Part shown: positions 33,412-42,426 of the stretch, in pieces
Position numbering within the stretch: position 1 is the stretch's first letter
Layout: each line of letters begins with the position of its first letter
From: Fictibacillus nanhaiensis
GTDB lineage: Bacteria; Bacillota; Bacilli; Bacillales; Fictibacillaceae
NCBI RefSeq assembly: GCF_023715445.1
Contig: NZ_JAMBOD010000001.1
Location: forward strand, 1,302,001-1,366,000
Reading direction: 5' to 3'
Length of the DNA: 64,000 bases
Notes under the pieces: generated by a model
The model's input: only the letters and a program-made list of their open reading frames with translations
Databases searched by the model: none
What the model was told of the DNA's origin: nothing
Position numbers and translations under genes: made by a program

Positions 33412-33543
33412 GTGGCGGAAGAAAACAAAGAAAGCTTAAAAGAACAGGAAAGAAAAAGACAAGAAAAAGAACAAGCCAAATACGAAAACACGAAACGGAT
33501 CCCGAATGAACAAAACCGGATGATTGATACACAAAAAAGATAA
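33412..33543 (+). CDS. Small highly charged protein, 43 aa
   Basis: GTG at 33412 lies 7 bp after TTTAGGAGGGG, an excellent ribosome site, and the frame reads 43 residues rich in Glu, Lys, Arg and Gln (EESLKEQERKRQEKEQ-like helix, then RIPNEQNRMIDTQKR). It ends directly at a strong terminator, as expected for a real short gene. No family recognised; it may be a small spore or stress protein, but nothing in the sequence proves that. Confidence 0.6.
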   Translation: MAEENKESLKEQERKRQEKEQAKYENTKRIPNEQNRMIDTQKR

Positions 33544-33576
33544 GGATTAGGCAAATATGGCCTAATCCTTGTTTTT
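33544..33576. terminator. Bidirectional terminator
   Basis: GGATTAGGC / GCCTAATCC, with TTGTTTTTTAT on plus and TTATCTTTTTT on minus. Confidence 0.88.
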
Positions 33577-34754
33577 TATTTATGTGCAATTTGAAATTCA
33601 TCACGCAGAAGCGTCCAGTTTTCAGGGAATGGTTCACCAAGTACCCAATACGCTAAACCACGAAGGTTATATTGTTTAACAATCTTATTTTTTGCTTCTG
33701 CACTTTGCTCATTTTCTAACCAGACAACATGTTCTTTCCCTTTATCGTCTTCATAATTAAAGAATGGCGCTTGCGCATCATTATCATATTTCACTGTAGC
33801 TTTTTCTTTAAGGGCTAAGTCATGGGCTTCTGCCGGTGCAATACGCTTTGCAAATTTGTTCCCTTTTTTATACGGCAGTGTCCAGTCATAGCCATATAGC
33901 GGAGCACCCATTATAATTTTTTCTGGTGGTATTACAGAAACGGCATAATCCACAACTTTTTTTACTTGCGGAACAGGTGCGACAGCCATCGGAGGTCCGC
34001 CAGACCAGCCCCACTCGTATGTCATCAGTACAACGAAATCGGCCAGTTCCCCATGGCGTTTATAATCATGAGCACCATGCCATGGTCCTTTTTGTTCATC
34101 ACTGGTTTTAGGAGCCAATGCCGTTGAAACCTTAAATCCTTCTTTTTGAACTAATGGGATGATGGTTTCTAAGAACCCATTATACAGCTCGCGGTCTTTT
34201 TCTTTAATATGTTCAAAATCAATGTTCAGCGCTTTGTATCCTTTTTGTTTCATTGTGCTGATTACACTGCCGATCAATGTTTTTGAAGCTTTTTTATCTG
34301 TAAAAATCGTATGTGCCACTTCCGGTGAAAAATTACCTTCAGTAAAGTTTGTTAAAACCATCATTGGAGTAGCTTTTGATTTTTTCACCTGATTCAGAGC
34401 TGCCCAATCCTTAATTGGCTTTAACGTACCATCCTTATTTACCATATAGCTGAAGAAAGCTACATACGTTAAATCATTTATAGCTTCTTTAACGTCTTTA
34501 ACCGATTGCTTCGCTTCTATCGGTTCTAAATACCCAAGCGTTTCAATCTTTGTTTTTCCATGATTTGTTTCAGCTTTAGAGGTGTCCTGCTGTGTTTTTT
34601 TAGGTGAATTGATCTGTTCCAGCCGAGGACTTTCTCTTGTTTGATTGCTCATATTCTTCGGTGCAGCTTCGCTCTCGTTTATTTCATTAGAACCACCGCC
34701 GCAGCCGCTAAGTACAATGGTAAATGCCGCAAAGAGCGCGACTAATTTTTTCAT
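33576..34754 (-). CDS. GH18-family lipoprotein (YdhD/YaaH-like glycosidase)
   Basis: This 392-residue lipoprotein has lipobox LSGC (Cys 18), a polar linker to about residue 70, then a GH18 barrel. The catalytic strand reads KALNIDFEHI (Glu as acid), with downstream FVVLMTYEWGWSGGPPMAVAPV and GAPLYGYDW, typical of YaaH/YdhD/SleL-like enzymes that act on spore cortex or wall glycans. No LysM repeats are present, unlike YaaH; the lipid anchor replaces them. ATG follows AAGGAGG. Cell-surface location is inferred. Confidence 0.8.
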   Translation of the reverse strand: MKKLVALFAAFTIVLSGCGGGSNEINESEAAPKNMSNQTRESPRLEQINSPKKTQQDTSKAETNHGKTKIETLGYLEPIEAKQSVKDVKEAINDLTYVAFFSYMVNKDGTLKPIKDWAALNQVKKSKATPMMVLTNFTEGNFSPEVAHTIFTDKKASKTLIGSVISTMKQKGYKALNIDFEHIKEKDRELYNGFLETIIPLVQKEGFKVSTALAPKTSDEQKGPWHGAHDYKRHGELADFVVLMTYEWGWSGGPPMAVAPVPQVKKVVDYAVSVIPPEKIIMGAPLYGYDWTLPYKKGNKFAKRIAPAEAHDLALKEKATVKYDNDAQAPFFNYEDDKGKEHVVWLENEQSAEAKNKIVKQYNLRGLAYWVLGEPFPENWTLLRDEFQIAHK

Positions 34755-34807
34755 ACATAAACCTCCTTATTTTTGTTATTTTTCCTAGAGGAGGTTTGAT
34801 ATATTCT

Positions 34808-35593
34808 TCAATTTTTAAAAATCATAGATGGCTTGAAACAAACAAATTTATTTTGAGATAAGATGGGTACAATAGAACTCTGATTTAATTGCATGCAGAA
34901 GCCTACATCCTCTTTAAATCCCCTTTCCGCTAATTCTCTTCCACTGCCACACTTACTTATCAACTCAGTCAGTTGCTGCTGTGAGGCTTTAAAGGCTTGT
35001 TTGCAAACAAAAGCTTCCGGAGATTGAGATCCATTTATGTATGAAATTATTGCTCCAGCTCCTAAATAATCCTCAATCCCAGGCCTAAGCTCATTCTCAT
35101 CACTTGCAGTATTTTCCCATCTTTCTCCGCAGGCAATAATGGTAATGGCTTTTCCTGTCATTTTTTTCAATTCTATAGCGGCTTCTGCAACAGCGCGTGC
35201 ATTCCGTAACGAACCTATCAAGAGCGAAGGAACTCTTTTGGCGGCTTCCACACATGCAGCACCGTTTAGTGAACATAACACATAGGATTTTCCGTAATCA
35301 TCTACTGTGAAAGAGATGGGTGAGAGTGAACGCTTTCCCGTTTTGATCGCTTCGGCTCTTCCGACCACAAGCTCCGCTCTTATTTGATTCGCGTAGTTTC
35401 TTGCCTCCTCATTGATTGGAGGCGCAAAAGGATAAATAACCGCTTGATTTTCCATTGCCGCGATTACAGTTGAAGAAAAACTTAATACATCAACGATGAT
35501 CAAAATCTCTTTTCTTTTAGTCGCTTCCCTTGCACCTCTAATCCCCCAGTCCAGTTTAACCTCATAAGGCGACTGATCAAAAAATGAATTCAT
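34808..35593 (-). CDS. ComB-like 2-phosphosulfolactate phosphatase family protein
   Basis: This roughly 261-residue protein has the ComB family blocks: DVLSFSSTVIAAMENQA (about residue 36), VLCSLNGAACVEAA and IACGERW...LRPGIEDYLGAGAII. ComB in methanogens hydrolyses 2-phosphosulfolactate in coenzyme M synthesis; Bacillus makes no coenzyme M, but spores of some species hold sulfolactate, so that is one possible link. The start is chosen at ATG 35593, about 8 bp after AGGAGG; ATG 35599 is possible. Confidence 0.72.
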   Translation of the reverse strand: MNSFFDQSPYEVKLDWGIRGAREATKRKEILIIVDVLSFSSTVIAAMENQAVIYPFAPPINEEARNYANQIRAELVVGRAEAIKTGKRSLSPISFTVDDYGKSYVLCSLNGAACVEAAKRVPSLLIGSLRNARAVAEAAIELKKMTGKAITIIACGERWENTASDENELRPGIEDYLGAGAIISYINGSQSPEAFVCKQAFKASQQQLTELISKCGSGRELAERGFKEDVGFCMQLNQSSIVPILSQNKFVCFKPSMIFKN

Positions 35594-36022
35594 TTTCATA
35601 ACCTCCTCTTGCATTTCTTTCTTCAGCATATCGAGAAAATTCCAAAAGATATAGACTGTTTTTCTAAAATTTGGTATCTTTTGATTGAGGTCTGTAATGA
35701 TGATTTAATAGTAGTTAACGTGGAAATTGTGTACTATTTTTATGATCCCTGGAGATACTATTCTTTAGGATCAAAATAAATAAATAGTGCCTTTTTTATG
35801 CCTTTAAAAGGATTTTTGTTCGGAACATCCGAAGCGCAGCATTTGGAGAGGAACTCAAGAACCTTTGCAGTTGCTGACTTCTCTATATCAGATCCACCTC
35901 TATGGCTGCAAAATGATGTTATCGAGTTTTATTCGTTATTATAAAGACTGACCGTAACTAGTGACTTATGTTCTAGATCATATTCAAAAAAAGACCCCAC
36001 ATAGTGGAGTCTTTTCGTCTTT
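35594..36022. other. Intergenic region with one short unsupported ORF
   Basis: This 429-bp gap contains the aminopeptidase terminator at its right end and a 48-codon plus-strand frame at 35798-35944 (MPLKGFLFGTSEAQHL..., ending IEFYSLL) with no ribosome site. The frame reads like ordinary protein and may be the remnant of a lost gene, but I recognise no family. Nothing else could be supported. Confidence 0.35.
35988..36016 (-). terminator. Terminator of the aminopeptidase gene
   Basis: Minus strand AAAAGACTCCAC, short loop, GTGGGGTCTTTTTTT. Confidence 0.85.
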
Positions 36023-37258
36023 TCAGATCGCCCAGTTGCCGTTTCTGAATAATGGCATGCGCTTCCCACCTTCATATTCAGCATCAATTTCGAGATCAGC
36101 AGAACCAATCATGAAATCGGTATGACCTCTGCTGTGATTGATTTCTTTTTCTTCCATCTGTTCAGGCGAAAGGTTACCAGCATCTTTTACAGACATTGTA
36201 ATGGAAGTACCGATTGCTAAGTGACAAGAAGCGTTCTCATCATAAAGTGTGTTGTTAAAAATAATGCCAGAGTTTGAAATTGGTGAGTCATAAGGAACTA
36301 AAGCAACTTCTCCTAAATAACCCATGCCGTCATCGATGCTTAAAAGCTGCTTAAGCGTGTCGTACCCTTCTTCAGCTGTAAACTCGACCACTTTGCCATC
36401 TTTAAACGTTAAGCTGAAATTGTCGATAAGGTTACCCATTGCTGACAATGGCTTAGAACTTGACACTTTCCCATTAACCCCATATTTTCTTGGCGTTGTA
36501 AACACTTCTTCTGTAGGAAGGTTCGGAATATAGTAAGTCCCAAACGTGGAATTATGCCCTCCGCCGATCCAAGTATGATCCGGATGCAAATCGATGCTTA
36601 AGTCTGTGCCTTCTGATTTATAATGAAGCGTCTTAAATCTCTGCTCATTTAAATAATCTACTTTTTCAGTAAGTGTTTTCACATGTTCTTCCCATGCTGC
36701 AACCGGATCAGCCTGGTCCACTCGAACCGTCTTAAAGATCGCTTCCCATAATGCTTCAACTGCTTCTTCTTCACTCTTTTCAGGGAAAACGGTCTTTGCC
36801 CATCCTGCTGTCGGTGCCCCGGCAATCGCCCAGTGCATATCGCCTCTTAATTGACCTGCAGAAAAAGATTGCAGCTTCTCGCCTCGGTTCTTCTGTACAA
36901 ACATCATTCGTTCTGAAGGTACACCCTTGAATGCGTTTGGATCATTACCAGTGACCATCAAAAAACAATCATGGTTTTCTACAAGGCTGTTATATTTTTC
37001 AATTTCCCATGGCTGGAGGTCATCTTGTAGCACTTCTACAGCCGCACTCGAATAGTGAATACGGTTTGTTTGGATATCTACCCAGTCTACCATCACTCTT
37101 TTACATCCATTTTCATAAGCGTGTTTCGTAACCTTACGTGTAAATTCTGCAGCCTCAATTGGAGAACTAATTAAAAGTCTTTGTCCCTCTTGTAAGCTTA
37201 ACCCAACTTTAACAACAAGTTCAGCATATTGATCCAATTTCTCTTCAAACGACTTCAT
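36023..37258 (-). CDS. Aminopeptidase, M29 family (AmpS/PepS type)
   Basis: This 411-residue cytoplasmic protein has M29 features: ALVPYDSPISNSGIIFNNTLYDENASCHLAIG (metal-binding Glu/His region at about residues 305-340), HNSTFGTYYIPNLPTEEVFTTP, and HTDFMIGS near the C-terminus. The family uses two metals (Co or Zn) to remove N-terminal residues from peptides. ATG 37258 is spaced from GGGGGAAG; the adjacent GTG at 37261 is less likely. It is a single gene with its own terminator. Confidence 0.87.
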   Translation of the reverse strand: MKSFEEKLDQYAELVVKVGLSLQEGQRLLISSPIEAAEFTRKVTKHAYENGCKRVMVDWVDIQTNRIHYSSAAVEVLQDDLQPWEIEKYNSLVENHDCFLMVTGNDPNAFKGVPSERMMFVQKNRGEKLQSFSAGQLRGDMHWAIAGAPTAGWAKTVFPEKSEEEAVEALWEAIFKTVRVDQADPVAAWEEHVKTLTEKVDYLNEQRFKTLHYKSEGTDLSIDLHPDHTWIGGGHNSTFGTYYIPNLPTEEVFTTPRKYGVNGKVSSSKPLSAMGNLIDNFSLTFKDGKVVEFTAEEGYDTLKQLLSIDDGMGYLGEVALVPYDSPISNSGIIFNNTLYDENASCHLAIGTSITMSVKDAGNLSPEQMEEKEINHSRGHTDFMIGSADLEIDAEYEGGKRMPLFRNGNWAI

Positions 37259-37357
37259 CACAAACTTCCCCCTCCAGTTAAGTTCAAATAAAAACGACTG
37301 TTAAGTTTATAATATTACATTATAAAGTAAAATGAAAATTTAGACTAATTAAATCCT

Positions 37358-37389
37358 AAAAAAATTGACCACATCAATTAAGTGGCCAA
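37358..37389 (-). terminator. Terminator after the STAS pseudogene
   Basis: TTGGCCAC / GTGGTCAA on the minus strand, followed by TTTTTTTAGG. Confidence 0.75.
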
Positions 37390-37397
37390 CACTGGTT

Positions 37398-37985
37398 CTA
37401 TAATTTTTTGTTCAACACAAAACCTATATGGGAAAGTGCACTTTCTAAATTACTTGTGATGACAATATCGTGAAAATCAACCTCAACTTCAAGTGTTTTT
37501 ATAGCAAGGTCTGGTCTGAATCCAGTAAAGATTGGTGTGACACCGATTAATTTTAATAGTTTTACAATATTTAAAAGATAACTGCTGACTGTATTATTAA
37601 TACGGCTTATGCCTGACAAATCTATCATCATATATTCCAGGTCCAAGTTCATGCTGCTGTCCAGTGTGCTTTTTATGATGATCTCAACGCGGTACTCGCT
37701 AATATCGCCAATAATCGGCAAGATAGCTATTCCCTTTGTAAGAGGAACGATCGCACGGATAATTCCTTAATTTCCTTATTTGCTTTATCCAGTTCAAGTA
37801 CATATGTTAATAGAGATGACATCGTATGAAAAAGTTCAACATGCCGCTCCGTAAATTCAAAACAAGTTAGTATCGAGACCCATATGTTGCCATAAATTTA
37901 ACCGTCTTCATACTCATAAATTGAAGTATGTTTTCTGTCACTTCTTCAAAATTTCTGACCGATTTAGGACTAATAGTTGGTTTTA
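37398..37985 (-). pseudogene. Decayed GAF-STAS (RsbR-type) regulator
   Basis: The intact C-terminal part (37398-37721) is an STAS domain (ILPIIGDISEYR, MMIDLSGISRINNTV, IFTGFRPDLAI). The coding sense continues upstream: AIVPLTKGIAILP in the same frame, then after a frameshift near 37750-37757 EFTERHVELFHTMSSLLTYV and ELDKANKEIKELS, the typical GAF-to-STAS linker. Further upstream IYGNIWVSILTCF is preceded by an in-frame TAA at 37898-37900. SVRNFEEVTENILQFM follows in yet another frame after an apparent deletion. The protein cannot be made full length. Confidence 0.8.
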
Positions 37986-38160
37986 GAATAATAGACAATG
38001 TAATAGACCGACCTTCGTTAGTAAGACTCTATTTATGCAGCGTTAAACACCACCTTACTACTTTCCCTACTTTATTAAACGGAAACATGATGAACAAATC
38101 TATTTTCTAAAAAATATTTTAGTTATTCTATTCGGTTCTAAAGACCTATTATAAAATAGC

Positions 38161-38338
38161 GTCGATTAAGGGAATTCAGCATTTTTCCCCATAAATCGAC
38201 TATAACGAAATAGTTCCATCATTAGTAAAAAATACTCATTATATTTAAATAACCAGGGATATATATCCTATTCTAGTTTTCGACATGTCGTGGTAATATT
38301 TTGAATACGCGGAATTATTCGACAATGATTGTTGTCGA
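38161..38338. promoter_or_regulatory. Cluster of CGAC-containing dyads upstream of inhA
   Basis: Three inverted repeats precede the protease gene. GTCGATT/AATCGAC (38161-38167, 38194-38200) has an inner GGGAA/TTCCC, CGACATGTCG is a perfect palindrome at 38281-38290, and TCGACAAT/GTTGTCGA spans 38319-38338. They may be operator sites; no known box is matched. Confidence 0.4.
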
Positions 38339-38375
38339 TTTCCAGTCATGAACAATACTTCCAGGGGGGATTTTG

Positions 38376-40763
38376 ATGAAAAAAGGAAAATGGGTTTCAG
38401 CTGCGCTTGCAGCGGTGTTAAGCTGCAGCACTCTCGCTTCAGTAAGTGCCGCACCTGTTAATGTACTGTCTGATGAAAAAGTATCTTCAGTCGAAGAAAA
38501 AGGCCATAAACACACGGGTGGTCCATTTGATTTAGCGCTTGCTAATGATGAAAGATTAATAGAAATGCTCAAGAAGAACGGACAGATCTCAAAGAATGCT
38601 AGTGAAGCAGAAGCACAAAAAGAACTTCAGCAATTCTTGAAGAACAAGCAAGAGCATGCTGAATCTCTTCCTAAAGGAGAGCTTGAAGACGAGCATGCTG
38701 AGAAAGATGAAAAAGGACATAAAAAACATAAAAAAGATGGATTAAAGCATGGAAAGAAAGGTAAAGGAAAAGACATCAAGCCAGTTGAAGAAGAAAAATG
38801 GACTGGCGGTCAGCGTGTTGATAATGTGTTGGTACTCCTTGTAGAGTATCCGGATTTCAAGGCTAAAGACATCGCGCCTGAAGAAACAGACATGCATTAT
38901 GATGAATACTTAAAAGAACATTATGAAGATATGATTTTCGGTGAAGATGGATATGAAGGTCCAAATGGAGAAGATCTGATTTCTGTAAAAGAATATTATG
39001 AGCAGCAATCTGGTGGAAGCTATTCGATCACAGGTAAAGTCGGCGGCTGGTACCAAGCTGAACATCCTGCAGCTTACTACGGCGGAAACGTTCCTGCTCC
39101 AGACGGAAGTGACGCTAAACCTCGTGCTTTAGTTCAAGAAGCATTAACAGCGGCGGCACAAGATCCAAATATTGATTTAAGTGAATTTGACAAAGAAGAC
39201 CGCTATGACCTGGACGGTGATGGAGACCTGCGTGAGCCGGATGGATTAGTGGACCACCTGATGATTGTTCACTCCAGTGTTGGTGAAGAAGCTGGCGGAG
39301 GTTCCCTCGGTGGAGATGCAGTTTGGAGTCATCGTTGGAACCTTGGTGGAATCTTCTCTATCCCTGGATCTCCGACTCCAGAAGTAGATTACTGGAAAGC
39401 CGGAACAATGTATGCTTACGATTATACAATCGAGCCTGCTGATGGGGCTGCTGGCGTATTCGCTCATGAGTATGGCCATGACTTAGGCCTTCCTGACGAA
39501 TATGACACACAATATTCTGGATCTGGTGAGCCTGTCGCATACTGGTCGATCATGTCTAGCGGAAGCTGGGCCGGGGACATCCCTGGAACAGAACCAACAG
39601 GATTCAGTGCATGGTCGAAAGAGTTTTTACAATCCAGTATGACAGAATCTAACTGGTTAACAGGTGAAACTTTTAATCTTGAAGAGCTAAATCCTAAAGG
39701 CACTGAAGTATTATTAGATCAAGCAAATTCAAAAGGCACAAATCACGATGCTGTTCGTGTAGACCTTCCACAAAAGGAAACGGTTGTAAATACGCCATAC
39801 AGCGGTGACTATGAGTACCATAGTGGAAAAGGCAATAACCTGAATAACTCAATGGTAACATCTCTAGATTTAACAGATGCAACATCTGCAGAGCTTACTT
39901 TTAAAACTTGGTATCAAATTGAACAAGATTGGGATTATGCATCCGTTCAAGTACAAGAAGAAGGCACTGACACTTGGGGTTCAATCCCTGGTAATATAAC
40001 AACAGAAACTGATCCGCATGACCAGAATCCAGGACATGGTATTACAGGTAACTCTGATGGATGGGTTGACGGAACATTTGATCTTTCATCTTATAAAGGT
40101 AAAAAGATCAATGTAAAACTGAACTACTGGACAGATGTTGCTGCTGTTGAAGCTGGTTTTTATGTAGATGACGTAGCAGTAAATGTTGATGGCACTCAAA
40201 CACTGTTTGATGATGCTGAAGGCGAATCTGCTTTTGATTTACAAGATTTTAAGAAAGACCAAGGTAAATTTTACTCAGATCACTACTATCTATTAGAGTG
40301 GAGAAATCATGAAGGTGTAGACGAAGGATTAGCACATATCCGCCGTGGTGACAGCTTGATGAAATATGATGGCGGTTTAGTAGTCTGGTATGTTGACAAC
40401 AGCTATACTGATAACTGGACAGGAATCCACCCTGGTGAAGGATTCTTAGGAGTTGTTGATGCAAACCAAGAAACATTAAAATGGAGCGATAACTCAGTAG
40501 CATCCGCTCGTTATCTTGTTCATGATGCCGCATTCAGCAAGGAAAAGAGTGAAAGAATGTTCCTTGATTATCGTGAATTGCTTGGTTTGACAATGACAGA
40601 TAACAACGTTAGTCCAAATCCTAAGTTTAACGATAAAAAAGATTACAGCAATCCTGGCAATCCACATGCTGGCCGTAATGTGCCTGAATACGGGCTTCAA
40701 TTTGAAGTAATGGGTACAAGCAAGGACGATTCAGTTGCTAAAATCAAACTTTCCCGAAGATAA
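38376..40763 (+). CDS. inhA: Immune inhibitor A-like secreted metalloprotease (M6)
   Basis: This 795-residue exported protease has a signal peptide (about 1-27) and an N-terminal prodomain (FDLALANDERLIEMLKKNG, about 45-95) followed by a Lys/His-rich stretch. The M6 catalytic domain has the zinc motif HEYGHDLGLPDEYD at about residue 364, and C-terminal beta-sandwich domains follow. B. cereus InhA degrades antimicrobial peptides and host matrix and processes exosporium proteins. ATG 38376 follows AGGGGGGA. It is followed by a small lipoprotein gene whose core resembles the prodomain. Confidence 0.92.
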   Translation: MKKGKWVSAALAAVLSCSTLASVSAAPVNVLSDEKVSSVEEKGHKHTGGPFDLALANDERLIEMLKKNGQISKNASEAEAQKELQQFLKNKQEHAESLPKGELEDEHAEKDEKGHKKHKKDGLKHGKKGKGKDIKPVEEEKWTGGQRVDNVLVLLVEYPDFKAKDIAPEETDMHYDEYLKEHYEDMIFGEDGYEGPNGEDLISVKEYYEQQSGGSYSITGKVGGWYQAEHPAAYYGGNVPAPDGSDAKPRALVQEALTAAAQDPNIDLSEFDKEDRYDLDGDGDLREPDGLVDHLMIVHSSVGEEAGGGSLGGDAVWSHRWNLGGIFSIPGSPTPEVDYWKAGTMYAYDYTIEPADGAAGVFAHEYGHDLGLPDEYDTQYSGSGEPVAYWSIMSSGSWAGDIPGTEPTGFSAWSKEFLQSSMTESNWLTGETFNLEELNPKGTEVLLDQANSKGTNHDAVRVDLPQKETVVNTPYSGDYEYHSGKGNNLNNSMVTSLDLTDATSAELTFKTWYQIEQDWDYASVQVQEEGTDTWGSIPGNITTETDPHDQNPGHGITGNSDGWVDGTFDLSSYKGKKINVKLNYWTDVAAVEAGFYVDDVAVNVDGTQTLFDDAEGESAFDLQDFKKDQGKFYSDHYYLLEWRNHEGVDEGLAHIRRGDSLMKYDGGLVVWYVDNSYTDNWTGIHPGEGFLGVVDANQETLKWSDNSVASARYLVHDAAFSKEKSERMFLDYRELLGLTMTDNNVSPNPKFNDKKDYSNPGNPHAGRNVPEYGLQFEVMGTSKDDSVAKIKLSRR

Positions 40764-40779
40764 ATAAAACATGAACAGA

Positions 40780-40813
40780 AACCCAATTGCTCTTTTGCAA
40801 TTGGGTTTTGTTT
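40780..40813 (+). terminator. Terminator of inhA
   Basis: AACCCAATTGC / GCAATTGGGTT then TTGTTT. Confidence 0.85.
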
Positions 40814-40846
40814 CATACAATAAAAAGGCGTACAGAGGTGAACTGG

Positions 40847-41173
40847 GTGAGGAAATGGATGAAAGTAATCAAAATTTCTTTATTCATTATTGGGATTACA
40901 GCTTGTTCTAATATTGAAGATTCAAACACTAAGAAACCAGAAAAAATTAACTCACAATCTGAGGCGGTTAAAATGATAGCTAACGATGAAAAGATTATTG
41001 AGATGTTGAAGAAATCTGGGGAAATCCCTGAAAATACATCACAAGAAGAAATTTCAGGGGCATTGCAAAAATACTTAAAGGATAGAGCTCCCGGTAGTTT
41101 AAAAGATGAAAAAGCAAAGCAAAATTATATTAATGAACTGAAAAAAAAGATTCAAAATAACAACAAGAACTAA
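40847..41173 (+). CDS. Small lipoprotein resembling the InhA N-terminal prodomain
   Basis: This roughly 108-residue product has a lipoprotein signal (KVIKISLFIIGITAC) and a polar domain. Its stretch IANDEKIIEMLKKSGEIPEN aligns with LANDERLIEMLKKNGQISKN of the preceding protease, and the similarity continues through a second helix (EEISGALQKYLKDR versus EAQKELQQFLKNK), about half the positions identical by eye. GTG 40847 follows GAGGTGA; ATG 40859 is an alternative. A membrane-anchored prodomain-like inhibitor or chaperone of InhA is inferred, not shown. The gene lies beyond the inhA terminator. Confidence 0.65.
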   Translation: MRKWMKVIKISLFIIGITACSNIEDSNTKKPEKINSQSEAVKMIANDEKIIEMLKKSGEIPENTSQEEISGALQKYLKDRAPGSLKDEKAKQNYINELKKKIQNNNKN

Positions 41174-41268
41174 CAAAGGACAAACGCATAGGGATTTGTC
41201 CTGTAAAGCAAATTGTATGTGTCAAAACGTTTATGTTCAAATGGAACGTTCAGGTACTGACTCTTTTC

Positions 41269-41778
41269 CTATTTGTGCTGCAGTGAGTACAGATAAAAAA
41301 TATAATCAGTTGACGCACCTTTATGACCCTGCTGATTGAGTATGGCTGAGATATGACCGCGATGATAGGTTCCGTGATTGACAATATGCTGAATAAGATC
41401 TGCGTAGTTAGTTTCGAGCGTGCCAAAATGCGGATGATTTATTGTCGTGTGTGAGTTTATATCCTTTTTACTTTGAATAAAAAAATCATATTGTCTGCTC
41501 AACTCTTCAAACTTAGTTTCCAACTCACCCAAGCTTGCTGCCCTTAACTCATCAGTTAATCGGCCGAGTTTCGCTACTATATCATAAAACGCTTCCCCTT
41601 TCATAGCCTTAAGCCATACATAGTCAACTTGATACATATGGATAAGCACTGCTGAAACAGACGGAAATACACTTTGAACTTCCTTTTGATAGATTTCAGT
41701 TGGCAGTTTCTTCAAATTCTCAAATACTTTTTCATTTGCCCAACCATTATACTGATGCAGCTGTACCGTTTTGTTCAT
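41269..41778 (-). CDS. DinB-family protein (putative metal-dependent thiol transferase-like)
   Basis: This 169-residue four-helix-bundle protein has the DinB metal triad: His in LIHMYQVDYVW (about residue 48) and the HGTYHRGHISAIL motif (about 135) supplying two more. DinB/YfiT relatives bind nickel or zinc, and some use bacillithiol; the substrate is unknown. ATG 41778 is chosen because the ATG at 41784 lies 1 bp from GGAGG. It is a single gene. Confidence 0.8.
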   Translation of the reverse strand: MNKTVQLHQYNGWANEKVFENLKKLPTEIYQKEVQSVFPSVSAVLIHMYQVDYVWLKAMKGEAFYDIVAKLGRLTDELRAASLGELETKFEELSRQYDFFIQSKKDINSHTTINHPHFGTLETNYADLIQHIVNHGTYHRGHISAILNQQGHKGASTDYIFYLYSLQHK

Positions 41779-41964
41779 TTCCATGCCTCCAAATAACTAA
41801 AATTTTTTAAAAACAAAAAATTCTCTACTGATAAATTCTATAAATAGTAATTAATCTCCTTTCTAAAATAAAGATTTGTCGAACAAATGTTCTTGTCATT
41901 AATTAGAAATTTATAGTATGATAAATATGAATGAAGACACAAAATTATAAGAGGAGTGTTCCTG

Positions 41965-42378
41965 ATGAAAAATCAAGCTATTCCTTATCTATCATTTAAT
42001 GGCAATGCAAAAGAGGCTTTAAATTTTTACAAAGACGTTTTTAATGGAGAGATCACTGAAATTCAAACATTTGGAGAAGCTGATTTTCCTACTCCTCCTG
42101 AAGCGGATGACCGCGTTATGCATGCTAAGTTCAAAAAAGGCAATCTTTTGTTAATGGTATCAGATTGCTTTCCAGGTCATGAACTTACTGCAGGCAATAA
42201 CATTTCTCTTGTTCTAGAGGTCGAAAGTGAAGAAGAAATTCAAAATCTTTATGATAAATTGGGCCAAAAAGGATCTGTTTTAATGGAACTTCAAGATACA
42301 TTTTGGGGTGCAAAGTATGGCAAAGTGAAAGACGGTTTTGGTATTTCATGGGATCTGAATTACCAAAAGCATAACTAA
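41965..42378 (+). CDS. VOC-superfamily protein, PhnB-like
   Basis: This 137-residue protein shows the PhnB-like glyoxalase fold signatures: IPYLSFNGNAKEALNFYKDVF at the start, VMHAKFKKGNLLLMVSD and FWGAKYGKVKDGFGISWDL at the end. PhnB-like members often lack full metal sites; the function is unknown. ATG 41965 lies after GAGGAG; the upstream GTG at 41956 overlaps the ribosome site. Confidence 0.85.
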   Translation: MKNQAIPYLSFNGNAKEALNFYKDVFNGEITEIQTFGEADFPTPPEADDRVMHAKFKKGNLLLMVSDCFPGHELTAGNNISLVLEVESEEEIQNLYDKLGQKGSVLMELQDTFWGAKYGKVKDGFGISWDLNYQKHN

Positions 42379-42390
42379 AAACATAAAAAA

Positions 42391-42425
42391 ATGCGTACTC
42401 CTTAGAATTGAAGGAGTACGCTTTT
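42391..42425. terminator. Bidirectional terminator
   Basis: GCGTACTCCTT / AAGGAGTACGC between convergent genes; TTTTATT on plus. Confidence 0.8.
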
Positions 42426-42426
42426 A

